A stretch of 64,000 bases of DNA from the NCBI GenBank assembly GCA_033297205.1, contig MU859220.1, forward strand, positions 17,857 to 81,856, given 5' to 3'. Both the position numbers and the translations under genes were made by a program. Positions 22,993-35,092 of the stretch are shown piece after piece; the stretch's first letter is position 1; each line of letters opens with the position of its first letter. The stretch is from Pseudoneurospora amorphoporcata. Taxonomy: Eukaryota > Ascomycota > Sordariomycetes > Sordariales > Sordariaceae. The notes under the pieces are model-generated. The model searched no databases. It was not told where the DNA came from and saw nothing but the letters and a program-made list of their open reading frames with translations.

Positions 22993-23517
22993 CTACTCAT
23001 CATCATCAACATACTGACAATGATGCGCCACCAACACCCAATCCGCCCCCGCAGTCTGCCTCCAACTGCTACTAACACTCGCCACCACCTCCCGCGTCCC
23101 CTTCCCCTTCTTGTCAACCGTGTACAAACTGATCTTGTACACCAGCGCCACAGCCATCAAATCAATCTCCACCACCAGGGGGTCTCCATGGAACCTGAAG
23201 CCCGCCCACGGCTCCGCCTTTTCAAATACCTCCAGAATGTTGGGCTCGCTGTCTTTGGACAGCGGAGTGCTGTGCGGGTGGGACGACAACAGAGGGTTGA
23301 TGAGGATGCAGTCCTCGGCCATGTACTCGGGTGCGGCCGAGGGGTCGTCGCATAGGCAGCGCCAGAAGAGAGTCTCGATTTCCTTGGCGGCGTGGTGGTT
23401 GCGCTTGGAGATGGTGTCGAGGCGGGAACCGCCGTTGGGTTTTTTGAGGTCGGCGTTGCCGAGGGTGGTGGTGGTTTTGGAGGAGGAGTCGGTTGTTAGG
23501 CCCAATACTGTTGGCAT
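22993..23517 (-). CDS. NTF2-like (SnoaL/DUF4440-type) protein, 174 aa
   Basis: The ATG at 23517 starts a single exon. Residues about 45-165 fit an NTF2-like cone fold: an N-terminal helix (AAKEIETLFWRCLCDD), a short helix with the AEDCILINPLL strand, FEKAEPWAGFRFHG, then strands VVEIDLMAVALVYKISLYTV, REVVASVSSSWRQT and DWVLVAHHCQYV. This alpha-plus-beta order and the terminal 'W.L.H.Q' strand are typical of the DUF4440/SnoaL superfamily, which includes small-molecule-binding proteins and enzymes. No specific activity can be assigned. A (GTT)n tract lies immediately 5' of the start, probably in the leader. Confidence 0.8.
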   Translation of the reverse strand: MPTVLGLTTDSSSKTTTTLGNADLKKPNGGSRLDTISKRNHHAAKEIETLFWRCLCDDPSAAPEYMAEDCILINPLLSSHPHSTPLSKDSEPNILEVFEKAEPWAGFRFHGDPLVVEIDLMAVALVYKISLYTVDKKGKGTREVVASVSSSWRQTAGADWVLVAHHCQYVDDDE

Positions 23518-23523
23518 GTTGGG

Positions 23524-23564
<41 letters not shown>

Positions 23565-25589
23565 CAGTTTGGGGTTGTGTGTGTGTGTGGTTTTTGTAGT
23601 TGTGGTTGTGAATGGTTTGAAATGACGACGTTGTTGTCCTTGTTGTTGTTGCTGCTGCTGTCGTTGGTGATTGGTTGTCTTCGATGTGTAAGTCCCGTTA
23701 AGAAATTATATGTCTTTTCCCGCTAATACACTAGCAATCCTTTCCCAACAGTGGGCCGTTCGTTGTCGCCGTTTTGCTTGCTGAGTCGGGTGTTTGCTTA
23801 ACGTTCGAGTTCAACCTTCCATGAGAAAGGAACACAAAGAGAAAAAGACCCAGAAAAAAAAAAAAAGAACCCCATAAAACTTTATTTCCCCTACCTACCC
23901 AACGTCTCAAAACAAGGAACTCGCAACAATGATGTTGCAGAAACATCAAGAGAAAATCCTCACCAATAAGCTTTACTGCACGCCGCGCATATCCCGTTCG
24001 ACACATAAGATGGCATGTCATGTCACATCTTGACGTCACCGCCCTGCGCGCGCGCGCATCACAAAAGTATGATATGGGCCGAATGATGAAGCAACAAGGA
24101 GCCAACCACACCCACCTTCCGACTTTTTGCTCATCTTTTTTTTTTTCCCTGGTCAAGTCAGCGGGACACACCAAGATCTCAGGGTCGTGCAAAAGCAACA
24201 GGAAAAAGAAAGGTCCGTCCGTTGTCTGTCCCAGTAGTGCATGGCGGGAGCAGTCCCTAAATGGAATCCACCTACCCCCCCCCCCCCCAATCGGCACGAT
24301 GACACCACGGCACGATGAATGACACGAGGTTACTAATCTAGTCTAGTCTACTAGTCTAGTCATGCAGGGCACCCGAGGCTTCTAGATGTCGCACACACTC
24401 CGTCCCAGTCCACGGTTTCATTAGACAGACCCAATGTCAAGGAACAAGGCAAGTGGGTGGAAGATCGAGGGGTTAGGTATGTATGTCTAAGCTACCAAGG
24501 ACGGGACCATGGACCCCCGCCCTCCCGTCGTTCATCAATATCCAGTTCAGTCCAGTCCACAACCCACCATCTCGTTCGTATATAGTGGTGGTGGTTGGAT
24601 GGGCAGGAAAACCAAGACATCGATCGGAAACAGGTTCTCGCTCGCTTCCCCAGTCTTCCCAAGTTCCGCTGCTGCGTGCGTAGGTAGGTAGGTATTACCA
24701 TACTTCTTCTAGCCACCGACACTTACTTAGGTTCGACTTCAGCGAACCACATTAATTAAGCTCATGTATGTATACTACGTATACTATCAAGTCAGGCAGG
24801 CGAACTAAACGGACATGTTGCCTATACTATTCTATTGTCCGGTACCTTACTTTTCTAGCGATACAATGTGTACCTCTACGTACGGGGTGTGATAGAGATG
24901 AGGGAGGGAGGGAGAGCACTGAGCAGCAAGGAAGAAAAAACAACTTTGAAGCAGAACTCAACTCCCATCCCTCGACCATGCACATGCAGGAATCTATCTT
25001 GTCTTTTTTGCTGCATCGATGATTGACAACATGGAAACTCTGAACCCGACCCAAAAGAATCGCTTTCCTCCCATTTGTTTGCTTTGCCCTAGACTAACTT
25101 CACCTCATTCAGTTCGCTTTTGTTACCTTTTCCACCACTTTATCGCTGTGTTCGTCCCCTTTAAAAGAGAACACCGCCACCATTGATTGAAACCATCGCA
25201 TCTTCATGCACCTCACACTCAGTGCCATTTGTTGACCTCTCCATCCATTCCATCGACATCTTCCTTTCCATGCCTCCTCGCCTCTTGTCCTGGGTGTAAG
25301 CTTCATAGGTAACCTTAACCTTAGTTTCATTCCAACCCGTACATGAATCCATCACCGTACATTTATACATCTCTTTACCTATACCTCACCTATACCTATA
25401 CGTAACGTAAACCCATTCATTGCCTTTCCATAACCACAAAAGTACCATACCAATACCGTTCCATCCATCCATCCATTTGCATGCCGTTTACCAGTTCGAT
25501 CGAAACGAACAACATGACAAACTCCAGTTTTCTTGTACTTAAAGCAGAATACCACACCACACCACTCAAACATCCCCACTCACCACCTC
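23518..25589. other. Intergenic region
   Basis: It holds a (GTT)13-like tract at 23523-23562, a poly-A run near 23856-23866, a short CGCGCGCGCG run near 24045, a poly-C run near 24277-24288 and AGGGAGGG units near 24901. A 188-codon minus ORF (23731-24297) reads through the poly-C run and is not accepted. Confidence 0.5.
23523..23562. repeat. GTT trinucleotide repeat
   Basis: About 13 tandem GTT units directly upstream of the NTF2-like start codon (CAA units on the sense strand). Confidence 0.95.
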
Positions 25590-28500
25590 CTAATCAGTTC
25601 CCAACCGATGTAAATTCGACAAAATCTTGTCCAACACATCCTGCGGACCCATCTGGCCCCCACCACCTTGTCCCCCTGTTGCACCTCCTCCCAGTTCATG
25701 CTCTCCATCCTCATCAATAGCACTAGTGCTCCCCATAAACACATTATCTCCACTCCTACTCAACCCCCTAGCCCGTCCGTTCCACGTACCATTACCGCTT
25801 GCCCCGGATTCGATTCCACCTAGCAGACCGCCTAGTGTGCCTAGGGCCCCGAGGCCCGTGATACCGCCACTTACGCTTAGCGCGTTGATGTTGAAGGCCG
25901 AGGCGGGGTTAAAGCTAGTACCGATAGAACCAAGAAGGGAAGAGCCAAAGGCAAACCCACCGGGGTTCTGGATGCCGGTGAGCGGCGTAGGTGGTGGTGC
26001 CGAAAGGGAGGGGAAGTAGTTCTGGTCGGGGGAGACGTCGGGTGACGAGAGGTTTTGTGGTTGTAGGGGAGGGGTTTGGAGACCTTGGGCACCCTGGGCT
26101 TCGTTGAAGTACGAGTTTTCCTCGTCCTGGGCTTCTTCTTCTCTGGCCTCTTCTCCAGCTTCGGCTTCAGCCTCTGCCTCTGCCTCTGCTTCTGCCACAG
26201 TGGGATTGGGTGCGGATGACTGTGCTGGAGCAGCAGCGGCAGGAGTGGCTGGCGCTGATTGCTGCTGCGAGGAAACGCTAGGGAACTGCAGATTCACATT
26301 GTTCGCGTTTGTCCAGGGGTTGTTAGACGTCTGCTGTGCCTTTTGAGGGTGTTGGCCTTGTTGGGCTGACGTCCCTACTCCCGTGTCTACTGTCAACTGC
26401 GTAGGAGAAATAGTCTGCCCTGACGCCTGCTGCTGAGCCGATTTTCGTTGTCGCCGCTTCTGAGCTTGGGTTTGCGAAGATCCCTGCTGGTTGTTCGTTT
26501 GCGGAGGCTGGCTCAACGGCGATGGCTTAGCCTGGTTCATCTTCTGCACATACGGCGGCAAGGGAATCGGACTATGGCTTTGCTTTGTGAACTGCGGCTT
26601 GGCCGGCTGTTGCGGCTGAGGCTGCTGATTCTGTTGCGCCTGTTGCTGCTGTTGAGGCAGATGATGATGGTGACCCTGTGGTGCCGGCGAAGGGGAAAAC
26701 ATCTGCGGTTGAGGGCTGCCCACCATATGTGGACTCCCCATCCAGATGTTATGACTAGATTGATTTTGATACTGTTGTTGCCAGGGCCCTTGGTGCTGCT
26801 GCCTCATATCTTGGTGCGATCCGGATTGTTGCCCAAAAGTAGGGCTGAACATCACTGGTCCTGGAACCGAGTGACTTGAGAATGGCGAGGACGATGAAGG
26901 CCCACCAAATCCAGCCTCATGCTGGTTGTAACTGTACTGAGGTTGGACTCTTGACTGCTGAATAGGCTGGCCATTGAACGAGTTCTGTTGTGGTAGACTC
27001 TCATTCGGCTGAGCGGATGCAGAGGAGTCATTGCGTAGGTGAGCCTGACTGGTCGCTGGTCTCGAGCTAGGCTCAGAAACATCCTTCCTTGTCAAAGCCT
27101 CGCGAGCATTCTTCATAAAGTCTGGGAAGTTTGCCGCATATTCATTCGTGGGAGCAGCCTGGACAAGCATTTCCCTGCCAGTGGTTACATCCACTTCAGT
27201 TACAGCCGGCTTATAAGGCGAGTGGTGCTTCAACGGATCCCTAGTTTTCATTAGCCATGTGCTTTCAATTGGTTCACCACCAAACCCTCACCTGTTATTA
27301 TGAACCTGGAAAAATTCGTACTTTGTTGAGACCCTCTGATCATCATCCGGACTTTTAAGCAGCGACGACGTCATGGGAGCCGGCCTGATACCCTCGTCAC
27401 TCAATGGCGACCACACTCTCCGTCTGAACTGGGTTTCATTGCCGGAGATTGGGCTTTTCGGGGGCCATGTAAGTCCAGGAAGGTCATGAATCCGGTCAAT
27501 GCCAGCAAACGAAAATCTTGAGGACGCAAAGGCATCAGGCAGGTCTTTCTTGGCGCCTGGCTTCTTCTCTGGGAGCTTCAGTTTCCTAAACTGGGATACC
27601 TTGTACACCTTGAAGGGCCTTGGCTTCGGCAGAGGTTGTGGCGGAGATGGTGGTTGAGCCTGCTCTGCCGGCGGCAGCGGTTGTTCAGTTTCCCGAGCTT
27701 GCGGTGTTTCCTGAGATGGTTGTTGCTTTTGCTGCGGAGAGCTCTGAGCTGACCGCTGAGGTTGCAAAGGCACCTGGGGTACAGGGACGGGCGTCTGCTG
27801 AATCTGCTGGACCTGTTGCTGGTGCTGAGGCTGTTGGGTCTGAACCTGTTGCGGCAAAGAAACAGGAGTCTGCTGCTGAAACTGGAAAGCCTGGGGAGGC
27901 AGGGGGACAGGGGTTTCTGGGTAATTCTGCGGGGAATAATGATGATGATGCTGCTGAGGTTGTTGTTGTTGTTGTTGTTGTTGATAATGTTGCGGCGGCT
28001 GGAATTGGTGTTGCGGCATTTGCTGGGGCATCTGGTGTTGAGCGAAATGTTGCGGTGACATCTGCTGTTGAGGATATGGTTGGATTGGCTGCGACGGCCT
28101 ACGCTGAGCATCGAACTGCATAGGCTGAGGGCTGAACACCTGGGAAGGGTGTACCGTTTGCGGGACATTCGGTCGCAGTTGTGCCTGGTAGAACGGGTGG
28201 TTCTGCTGGGACATGTACGACGGTGACGGAAGCGGTGCCGGCATAAACATGTGCGACGTATACTGGACGTTGAACTGTGCTTGTGGCTGGACCGGTTTGC
28301 GTGGCTTATACACATATGGCTTGTCGTGCTTGGATACCAGCGCGGCCGCCGGCGACAATGCTGGCGACGCAGTGGATGTCGGCTGTTGTGCCGCGTACGT
28401 TGCTGAGAACGACTTTCTAGGAGCCGAGGCAACCTGGACAGGGTAGGCTGGAGGCGGCTTGGGTATCGTGTCCAAAAAGTTGCTCTTGGAGTTGTGCTGC

Positions 28501-31500
28501 TTTCTGGACGGGTTCTCCGTGTACTGCGCTCTGGCTTCCGTAGACGTCGATCCAAGGTAGTGCCATAATTGATTCTCCTTGTCCATATCAATCTTGACCT
28601 GCTCCTTGTTCTTATCGGGCTCGCCAGTATGGAACTCAGCCCAGACAAATCCAGTCGAGAACTCATCGCCCTTTCTCGGTATCTCCTCGACCGGGCGCCT
28701 GGCGTTGATCTCCTGCTTGGCCTTCTTCGATGTCGGCATCGGAATGGCGTTGGGTGATGCTTTAGGCAGCCTGTACTCAGACGGATCGGCCACGAGAAGC
28801 CACTTCCACTCAACCTGAATCCTATCCCCGCTCGGAATAACATCAAGCAGAAGCGTCTCTTCCTCGTGCAGGTTCTCCACCACCACACCGGCAAAGATGT
28901 TGCCCTGGTAATACTGGATCTGGCAGATGTCGTTCTTCTTGAGTGCCTCTGCAGTCTTGCGCACCACAGGATCGTCTTCAAGAATAGTACCTTCTGTTTT
29001 ACGATCCCTCTTGACTCTGTGGAAGCGGCAGCTGAACTCAAATGCCTGCTCCTTGTATTCCGTCCCATCCTCTCCGATAACCGGCACATCACCTTCCTCC
29101 ACAAACACGCCTGCGGCAGCCGCGCATGTGGCATGGTACGACCTGGGGCACTTCTTTTGCGAGCATTGGAAGCAAGCACCCTTCTTGGACCGACAGTACA
29201 AGCACTTGAGCTCCAAGCGGGCCTTGTCGATGCCCGCCACGTTCGCGACGATCTCCTGGTCGTCGATGGTCTCAATGTACGTCTCGGGTAGATAAAGAGC
29301 ACACATCCGGTGAGCCTTGCGGCCATCGTCCGTAGGCATAATCTCCGCCCCGGGAATGTCGTTCGGACACAGACAACATGGCGGCTCGACAGGTGCCTTG
29401 AGGCGGTAGCGAGTCCTCTTTGCTCGCGCTTGAGTACCCTTGTTGTTTGCCTCCCGTTTCCTCTTCTGCCCTGCTGTCCTGACTCTCTTCCCTCCTCTTT
29501 GATCCAAGCCTGACGGCGGACTAGGCAATCCGGTATCCTGGTCTGATTCGTCCGAGTCCTCATCCTCCTCCTCATCCTCATCCTCTGTCACCTCGTACTC
29601 TGTCGATTCGCCGCGCAGTTTACGCTCGATTTCGTAGACATCTACCCATACACTGTCCTGGGCTTGAGCACATTGGCACTTCTTGGCAATCTTGCCCATG
29701 GGGAGCCAGCTGTCCAAGGCAAAGTTGACAGCCTCAGCGCAGTTGTAGCCCAGGTTGTAGCCAGAGTGGTAGCCATAAGGGTAGGTCACGACGAACTCGC
29801 CGGGATAGGACACGACTTTGTTGACCGTGATGCCGTAGTGTTGCTTGAGGTGGGAGGGGGAAATCAGGAAGGACTTGTGGCGAAGGAACTGGTCGCAGGC
29901 TTTGGCATCGGTTGGCCAGATATTCTTCATGGCGGCTTCAAACCGACGGGCATCCGATTGCGAGATGCTATACCATTGCTTGGGAGCACCGAAGTGGAGG
30001 AAGTTGATACTGTAAAGATCGACATCCTCCAAATGCCAGGCAAAGGTCGCCTTCCACATACCCAAGTATAGATATGCCGTGTTGACGCCAGGAACCTTTG
30101 TGCCAAGAACATCCAACAGGTTGGGGAGTTTGTTGAGGTTCCAATTCTCCGTCGACTCGTCAAACAAGGTTCCGGGAAGATCGGCACCGTATAGCGGAGG
30201 GGCATACGTCAATGTCTTCCAGTATATCCTTTCCAGCTCTTCGCAGCGTTCGGGGGTGAACTCGGACACGTCCATACGGTAATCCCAGTTCTTGAAGGCT
30301 GCCTCGTCGATCATGGCCGACCCTTCCCGACGGATGTACTTGCGCCGTGCCGATGTCGATTGCATCTTGGGCTTGCTTTGTCTGCTAAAGCCCATTCGGC
30401 CAACCCTGGGAGCGCTCTCTTCTTCCTCGCAAGGTTCGTCCTTGATATCCTCCTCAATCGACTCAAGCGGTTTGTCCTCGTCTTCGGGCGGTGGTGACAC
30501 GGGAGTTATGGGGGGATCGTCGGTTTCATCCGCAGAGGCCTTTGCCGATCCTCGAGTAACCCTGCCTTTTCTTTTTCCTCTGCCCGAGCTTGTACTTGTC
30601 GTGGTCTTGTTCGATGTCGTAGCGTTCGCAGCCGCAGCAGCGCGGCTTCGAGCAGCGGGCTTGTCCTTTTCGGCGTTCGCTCGTCGCTCGCCTCGTCGCG
30701 CAGGAGGCTGGTGTTCGCTCTGTTCGCAAAGCTTGCGCCATTGAGGGAGGTTGTAGGATCGCTGATGGAGAATGTTGACCTGGCGATAGGTTCCGTTCTG
30801 GCCCATGATCTCCTGCTTGATTGGGTCGCGAACGCGGACCTGCTTGACCAGATCGTCCAGTGGCGGCAGCTCGCTCCTCCATTCCTCGGGAGGGATGATC
30901 TTGATGATGCCGGATTTCATGCCATATTTGTCTACCTTTTCCATCTGCACTCCCCCGAGAAGTCAATTCAGTCAGCGAGACCTGGTGTCATAGCACAGGA
31001 AGAAGACAAACATACAAAGAGTTTGAAATCTTGAAACTGCTTCACGGTTGGCTTGAAAACAGGAACATTGTTCTCGTATCTATCCGGCAGGATCTCGCCA
31101 ATGTCCTCACTTGGAGACATTGGAGTGGTCGCAGACGCTGCCCCGGTCTCTGGTTGTTGCGAGTGTGAAGAGGTTGACTCTTTTCTTTCGCCTTCTTGTT
31201 CCTCCTTGATCTGTATACTTTCGACCGTGGCCGCGGCGGCAGGCTCATCATGGTCGTGCGAGACGCTAGGCTCAGGCTGCTGGTGTCCGGTTTTCGAATC
31301 GGGCAGAAGGTCGGAGCCGAATTCGAGATCGAAGGTAAGGTCTTGGTCGAGTTTGTCGGCAACATCGTCGTCTAGGTCGCTGAGCTCGGAATCGGAAGCC
31401 TCGTCGGGGTTCATCGCCTTGTCGCTATCAGGTGGCGATCGCAGACCCATGGGGGTGGAAGCGTTGACGTCGGCATCGGCGTCGGCGTCAGCGTCGGTCA

Positions 31501-31603
31501 TGATGGCATCCGGACTGCTGTGGGCGACGAGGTGCTGATCCTGGGCCATGTCTTTCTCGACGGGGTGGTCTGGCGCCGCAGCGCCATTCGCTTGGGTGGA
31601 CAT
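25590..31603 (-). CDS. JmjN-JmjC-PHD histone lysine demethylase (KDM4/KdmA type), three exons
   Basis: Proposed CDS is complement(25590..27240, 27292..30944, 31016..31603), about 1963 aa. Intron 1 (71 nt, GTATGT/GCAG) splits the JmjN domain exactly between FQDFKLF and MEKVDKYGMKSGIIKIIPP. Intron 2 (51 nt, GTGAGG/CTAG) joins FFQVHNNR to DPLKHHSPYKP. The JmjC domain spans about residues 465-620; the Fe(II) ligands are visible as H500-x-E502 in AWHLEDVD and H589 in YGYHSGYNLGYN, with the spacing of KDM4 enzymes. An extended PHD finger (CCLCPNDIPGAE through CPRSYHATCAAAAG) lies at about 712-815, followed by a Tudor-like strand set (DICQIQYYQGNIFAGVV). The last 900 residues are Gln/Pro-rich. KDM4 enzymes remove H3K9/H3K36 tri- and dimethyl marks using 2-oxoglutarate; Aspergillus KdmA is the likely counterpart. 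The enzyme is predicted nuclear and catalytically intact. Confidence 0.93.
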
Positions 31604-33557
31604 GATACGGGGCACTACATGCGTCCAGGCTTGGCGATTTGCGCGATGATGACGAGGTCGAATGGTGGGAATGGGCGTGCGTGCCGTGTGCGGATAGTCG
31701 GTTAGGAAACGGGACGAAAGCGCGAGGCGTCAAGGGGGTTGAGCTGTGGTCCGCCAGCCAGGTCTGCCACTCCCAGGGTGTAGTGTGTACGGTAGACACA
31801 GGGCTCAATACCGGTGTCTGTCTTGGATGCGTGATGCGTGATGCGTGATGCGGCCTTCTTGCTTCGGTTCCTCAGCAGCAAGCAAGTGGAATGCGCCTGG
31901 CAGGCAGGATGATAGGCGGAACAACGGGTGGTTGGTAGAGGTTGTTGCTGATAAGATTGATTGACCGCACTTGTGCCGGGATCGGGCCTCTCTTGTCTCC
32001 GTTAGGTGTCTGTTCGTTGGACTGTTTCAAAGGGAGCGACTTTTCCAAATGTTCAATGTCAATGTCCTGTCTTGTAACTCGCTGCTTCCAAGTGAACGTG
32101 TTGACAGAGGCTACACCTGCTACCTAGTAGGAACCTTGAAGCGACGCAGTGACCAAGCAGGAGCAAGCGTTAACGAGCGGGGGCCAAGGTGGTTGGTCGG
32201 AAATGATGCTTGGATGGCAGCACCAGCAGTGCAGTGAAATGAGTGGTAAAGTTAGGTTGGGGACGGCAAGCAAAGGCAGGCACTTGTTGAGTGTGAGGGA
32301 AATGGATTTGATGGGCCGATCTGCTTGGAGACTGGGCTGATCAATTGACGACCGGGTTAACAGTTGGACCTGTGCAAAAGAAACAGGCTTTGGAGGTTGC
32401 CTCCAGGTACCATCTACTAACAACGGCTAACAGCCCGGGCACCAGACAGAATTCATGGGACAATGCGATGGTGATAGTGATCAAGATAGAAGCAAGTCGC
32501 AATGGGCGCTTCCCTATGTTCCTTGGGGAGGGTTGTGAGGGAAGCAAGAAGGAAAGGGTTATGTAAGACATTGTGGATTGCATTTCAGGTGGAGGCTTGT
32601 TGCCCGATGACTCTTTTTCCTCGTCTCGCCCCTGCCACTACAGATTGTATAAAACATGGGCACTTGTCAACAATTCTGTTCGATTAATCTATGCTACGCC
32701 GAAATAGTATAACAAGAACAGTTAGTTAGGTAACTTGTGCAATAATCGTCTCTTCCTCCTCTCAAGAACATTTGAACCAAATTCCAGAGACCGGAGACGG
32801 AGAGCCCTGCGACTGCCGAGAGCGATGAAGTCGATGGACCCGGCTGGAATCATGACTTCTTGGCTCTTGTCCTTGCCCTTGCCTGCCCAGATGCCAGATG
32901 CCAGATGCGATCAAACTAGCCAGGTTGCATCTGGAACTGTCTCCAGCTCAGGACCAGCTGGGCTTACATACAGTCATACATACATACGCGGCTGCCGGTG
33001 GGTTTGAAGCAGCCAATGAGAGGAAGGTTTAGGGCAGGTGGCAAAAGCCTTGGGGCTGCAGTAAAATCGGTATCTGCACTTTACCAGATTTGGCAAAAAG
33101 AGAATGCCGCAAACAAGCGAGAGTTCACGTGACTTTCGGATATCGTCGCCGTTAGTAGGTCACTCCGGTTGATCCATGGTGATGCACTCCTCGAAACGTC
33201 GCTCTCTCTGTCATCTTCTGTGGCTTCCTGACGGGAGTTCTGGCAAGCTTGTGTGCAGACTTAGGTTTTCATTTGTGCTTCTATCGGCCCGTTATTTTGC
33301 GGTCCTTTTTAGACGGGAATCCGGCAGTGAGATAGATGCTTGGAACTTCCATTGTCACGAACGCTGCGCATTGCGTGAGGTGTGCAGTTGTGGAAGCACT
33401 CAATTGCGCTTGCATGCTTGACAACTGCATCGGAAGAGCTTGACATCTAAGGTAGGTGGTGCGCAGTTTTGTAAGCATTTAGTTAGGTAGTGAACCTGCA
33501 CAAGTGGAAGTAATTTCCTGTTGGACACACTCTCCGGTGTGGGCGGTCTGATGGGAC

Positions 33558-33691
33558 TGCAACTCGCTGGGTTGGTAACTCGGTCTTTTGGACAAGGTGG
33601 GTGGTTGATTAGGAAGAAAAGCTAACTACGGAAGCCCCAAGATTCCCAGTCTTTATACCTGCCTTGCTAAGCGCACAGCGCACCTTCCCAG
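33558..33691. repeat. 133-bp dispersed repeat, copy B
   Basis: Same strand and near-identical to 22429-22561, 11 kb away; see copy A. Confidence 0.95.
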
Positions 33692-34342
33692 GACCTTTCG
33701 ATAAAGATGCCCGGCCCGAGTTGACCTCGGCAAGGCTACCTTACTTAGGTATTGTAGGTATGTGTGATATGCAGAAGTGATGCTATTCACACAACCTAAG
33801 TTCAGAGCGGTTTTTTGTATCATTTATTTCCTAGAGACTGGGTGAGCAATCGTCATCTGCCTGGTTCATCTCCAGCTGAGAGACCACTCAAAAAACTGCC
33901 TTGATGTAGGTAAGGTACCCATGGAAATCCGGAACATGCGATCGCGAGTCACCAACAGTGAAGTGACAGATTGTAAATGGCTGCTTTTGTTCATACCTTA
34001 GGGCTGAAGCGCTGAATGGTTTGACAGTTGTGATCTCCAATGCCATGTTCAATGATGGGGTTTTCGGGTCTCATTCAGGCTTCCTGTCCTGTCTCCTTGT
34101 CGCTTCACTTTGCAGCCGGTATATAATTTGTTGTTGTCATGCTTCCTTCAGTCTAGTCATCACCGTTGTGTTGGGACTTGGGAATCTACATAGGTCGGGT
34201 GAACCATACCTTACAATTTCCCCTTGACGCAAGCCCTGTCGTCCGGTCTGTCCCGTTCGCATGGCAAACTCAAACTTGTGAAATCTCCACCTGCCAATTC
34301 AGCCTTATTAACTTTTACACTATAGATCCGCGATCCGCGATC

Positions 34343-34812
34343 ATGGGTCCTTCGCGCCTCGGCATCATGGCCGGCCGCCGCTCGCGTGGCCGCCCCGAGA
34401 CCGACGTATAAGATGACAGGATCTCTGGGTTCGGTGAGACGTGCTTCGTGGTGCCGGCCAGTGACCAGTGACAACTCACAAACTTCAGTCGGTCCGTCAG
34501 CCCCAGCAATCCCTGCTTTGGCTTGACTCGGGCACGATCTCGAACAATTCTACGCACCAGGTAACCGAGTTCGGTGACCGTCAGTTTGCGGGTGTTGACA
34601 CGGTAAGCAGCATCACCGTACACACACGGGACCTGTGGAGAGGTCCCTTAATGCCCGTTCATTCAAGGCGAAGTGTCTGCTCCTATGTACATCTCGGTGG
34701 TAAGAACCCTACCCAGGAACGAGCCAGCACATGTCAAATATGCTGTCTCACCCACCCGCCTTGTACACTACCTGAGTGCCAGACGCCAGGTACCTACGCC
34801 ATCTGTTCGTGA
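34343..34812 (+). CDS. Weak candidate small two-exon gene, about 128 aa
   Basis: The first 21 codons (MGPSRLGIMAGRRSRGRPETD) use almost only the C/G-ending codons preferred by highly expressed genes here. A GTATAAG donor (34406) and an AACTTCAG acceptor (34488) give an 83-nt intron, after which the frame runs to a stop at 34812 with a Cys-rich tail (CQICCLTHPPCTLPEC). No family is recognised. The minus strand also reads plausibly here, so this may be a fragment of something else. Confidence 0.2.
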
Positions 34813-35092
34813 ACCCGAACCTGGCGCGGCGGCCTTGTACCTTCAGAGCCTCTACGATAGCCCGAAAGAGGCAAAAGTTGCTTCAAAAATGAATCCATAA
34901 CATGATACCAACCCCGCCATATGACCTATCACGCTTACACATGTACAAACTAGCAAAATAATAAAAAAGAAAAAAAGAAAAAAAGTGTGCCAAGAAATAG
35001 TTCAGCTGAAGAAGCCCGAAGCCAAACCCAGAAAAGATCTACACCACCTCTTTTCACCCTTTTTTCCAAGACCCGGGGCCACTGCCGTGTCC

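Larger units (their letters stand above)
31604..35092. other. Long intergenic region
   Basis: This 3.5-kb stretch upstream of the demethylase holds repeat copy B (33558-33691), short GCGTGAT units near 31830-31850 and a weak two-exon candidate at 34343-34812. No other gene is supported. Confidence 0.5.

Noticed and set aside
23731..24297. 188-codon minus ORF
   Set aside because: It reads through poly-C and poly-A runs and gives a low-complexity, Cys/Phe-rich product without a plausible start.
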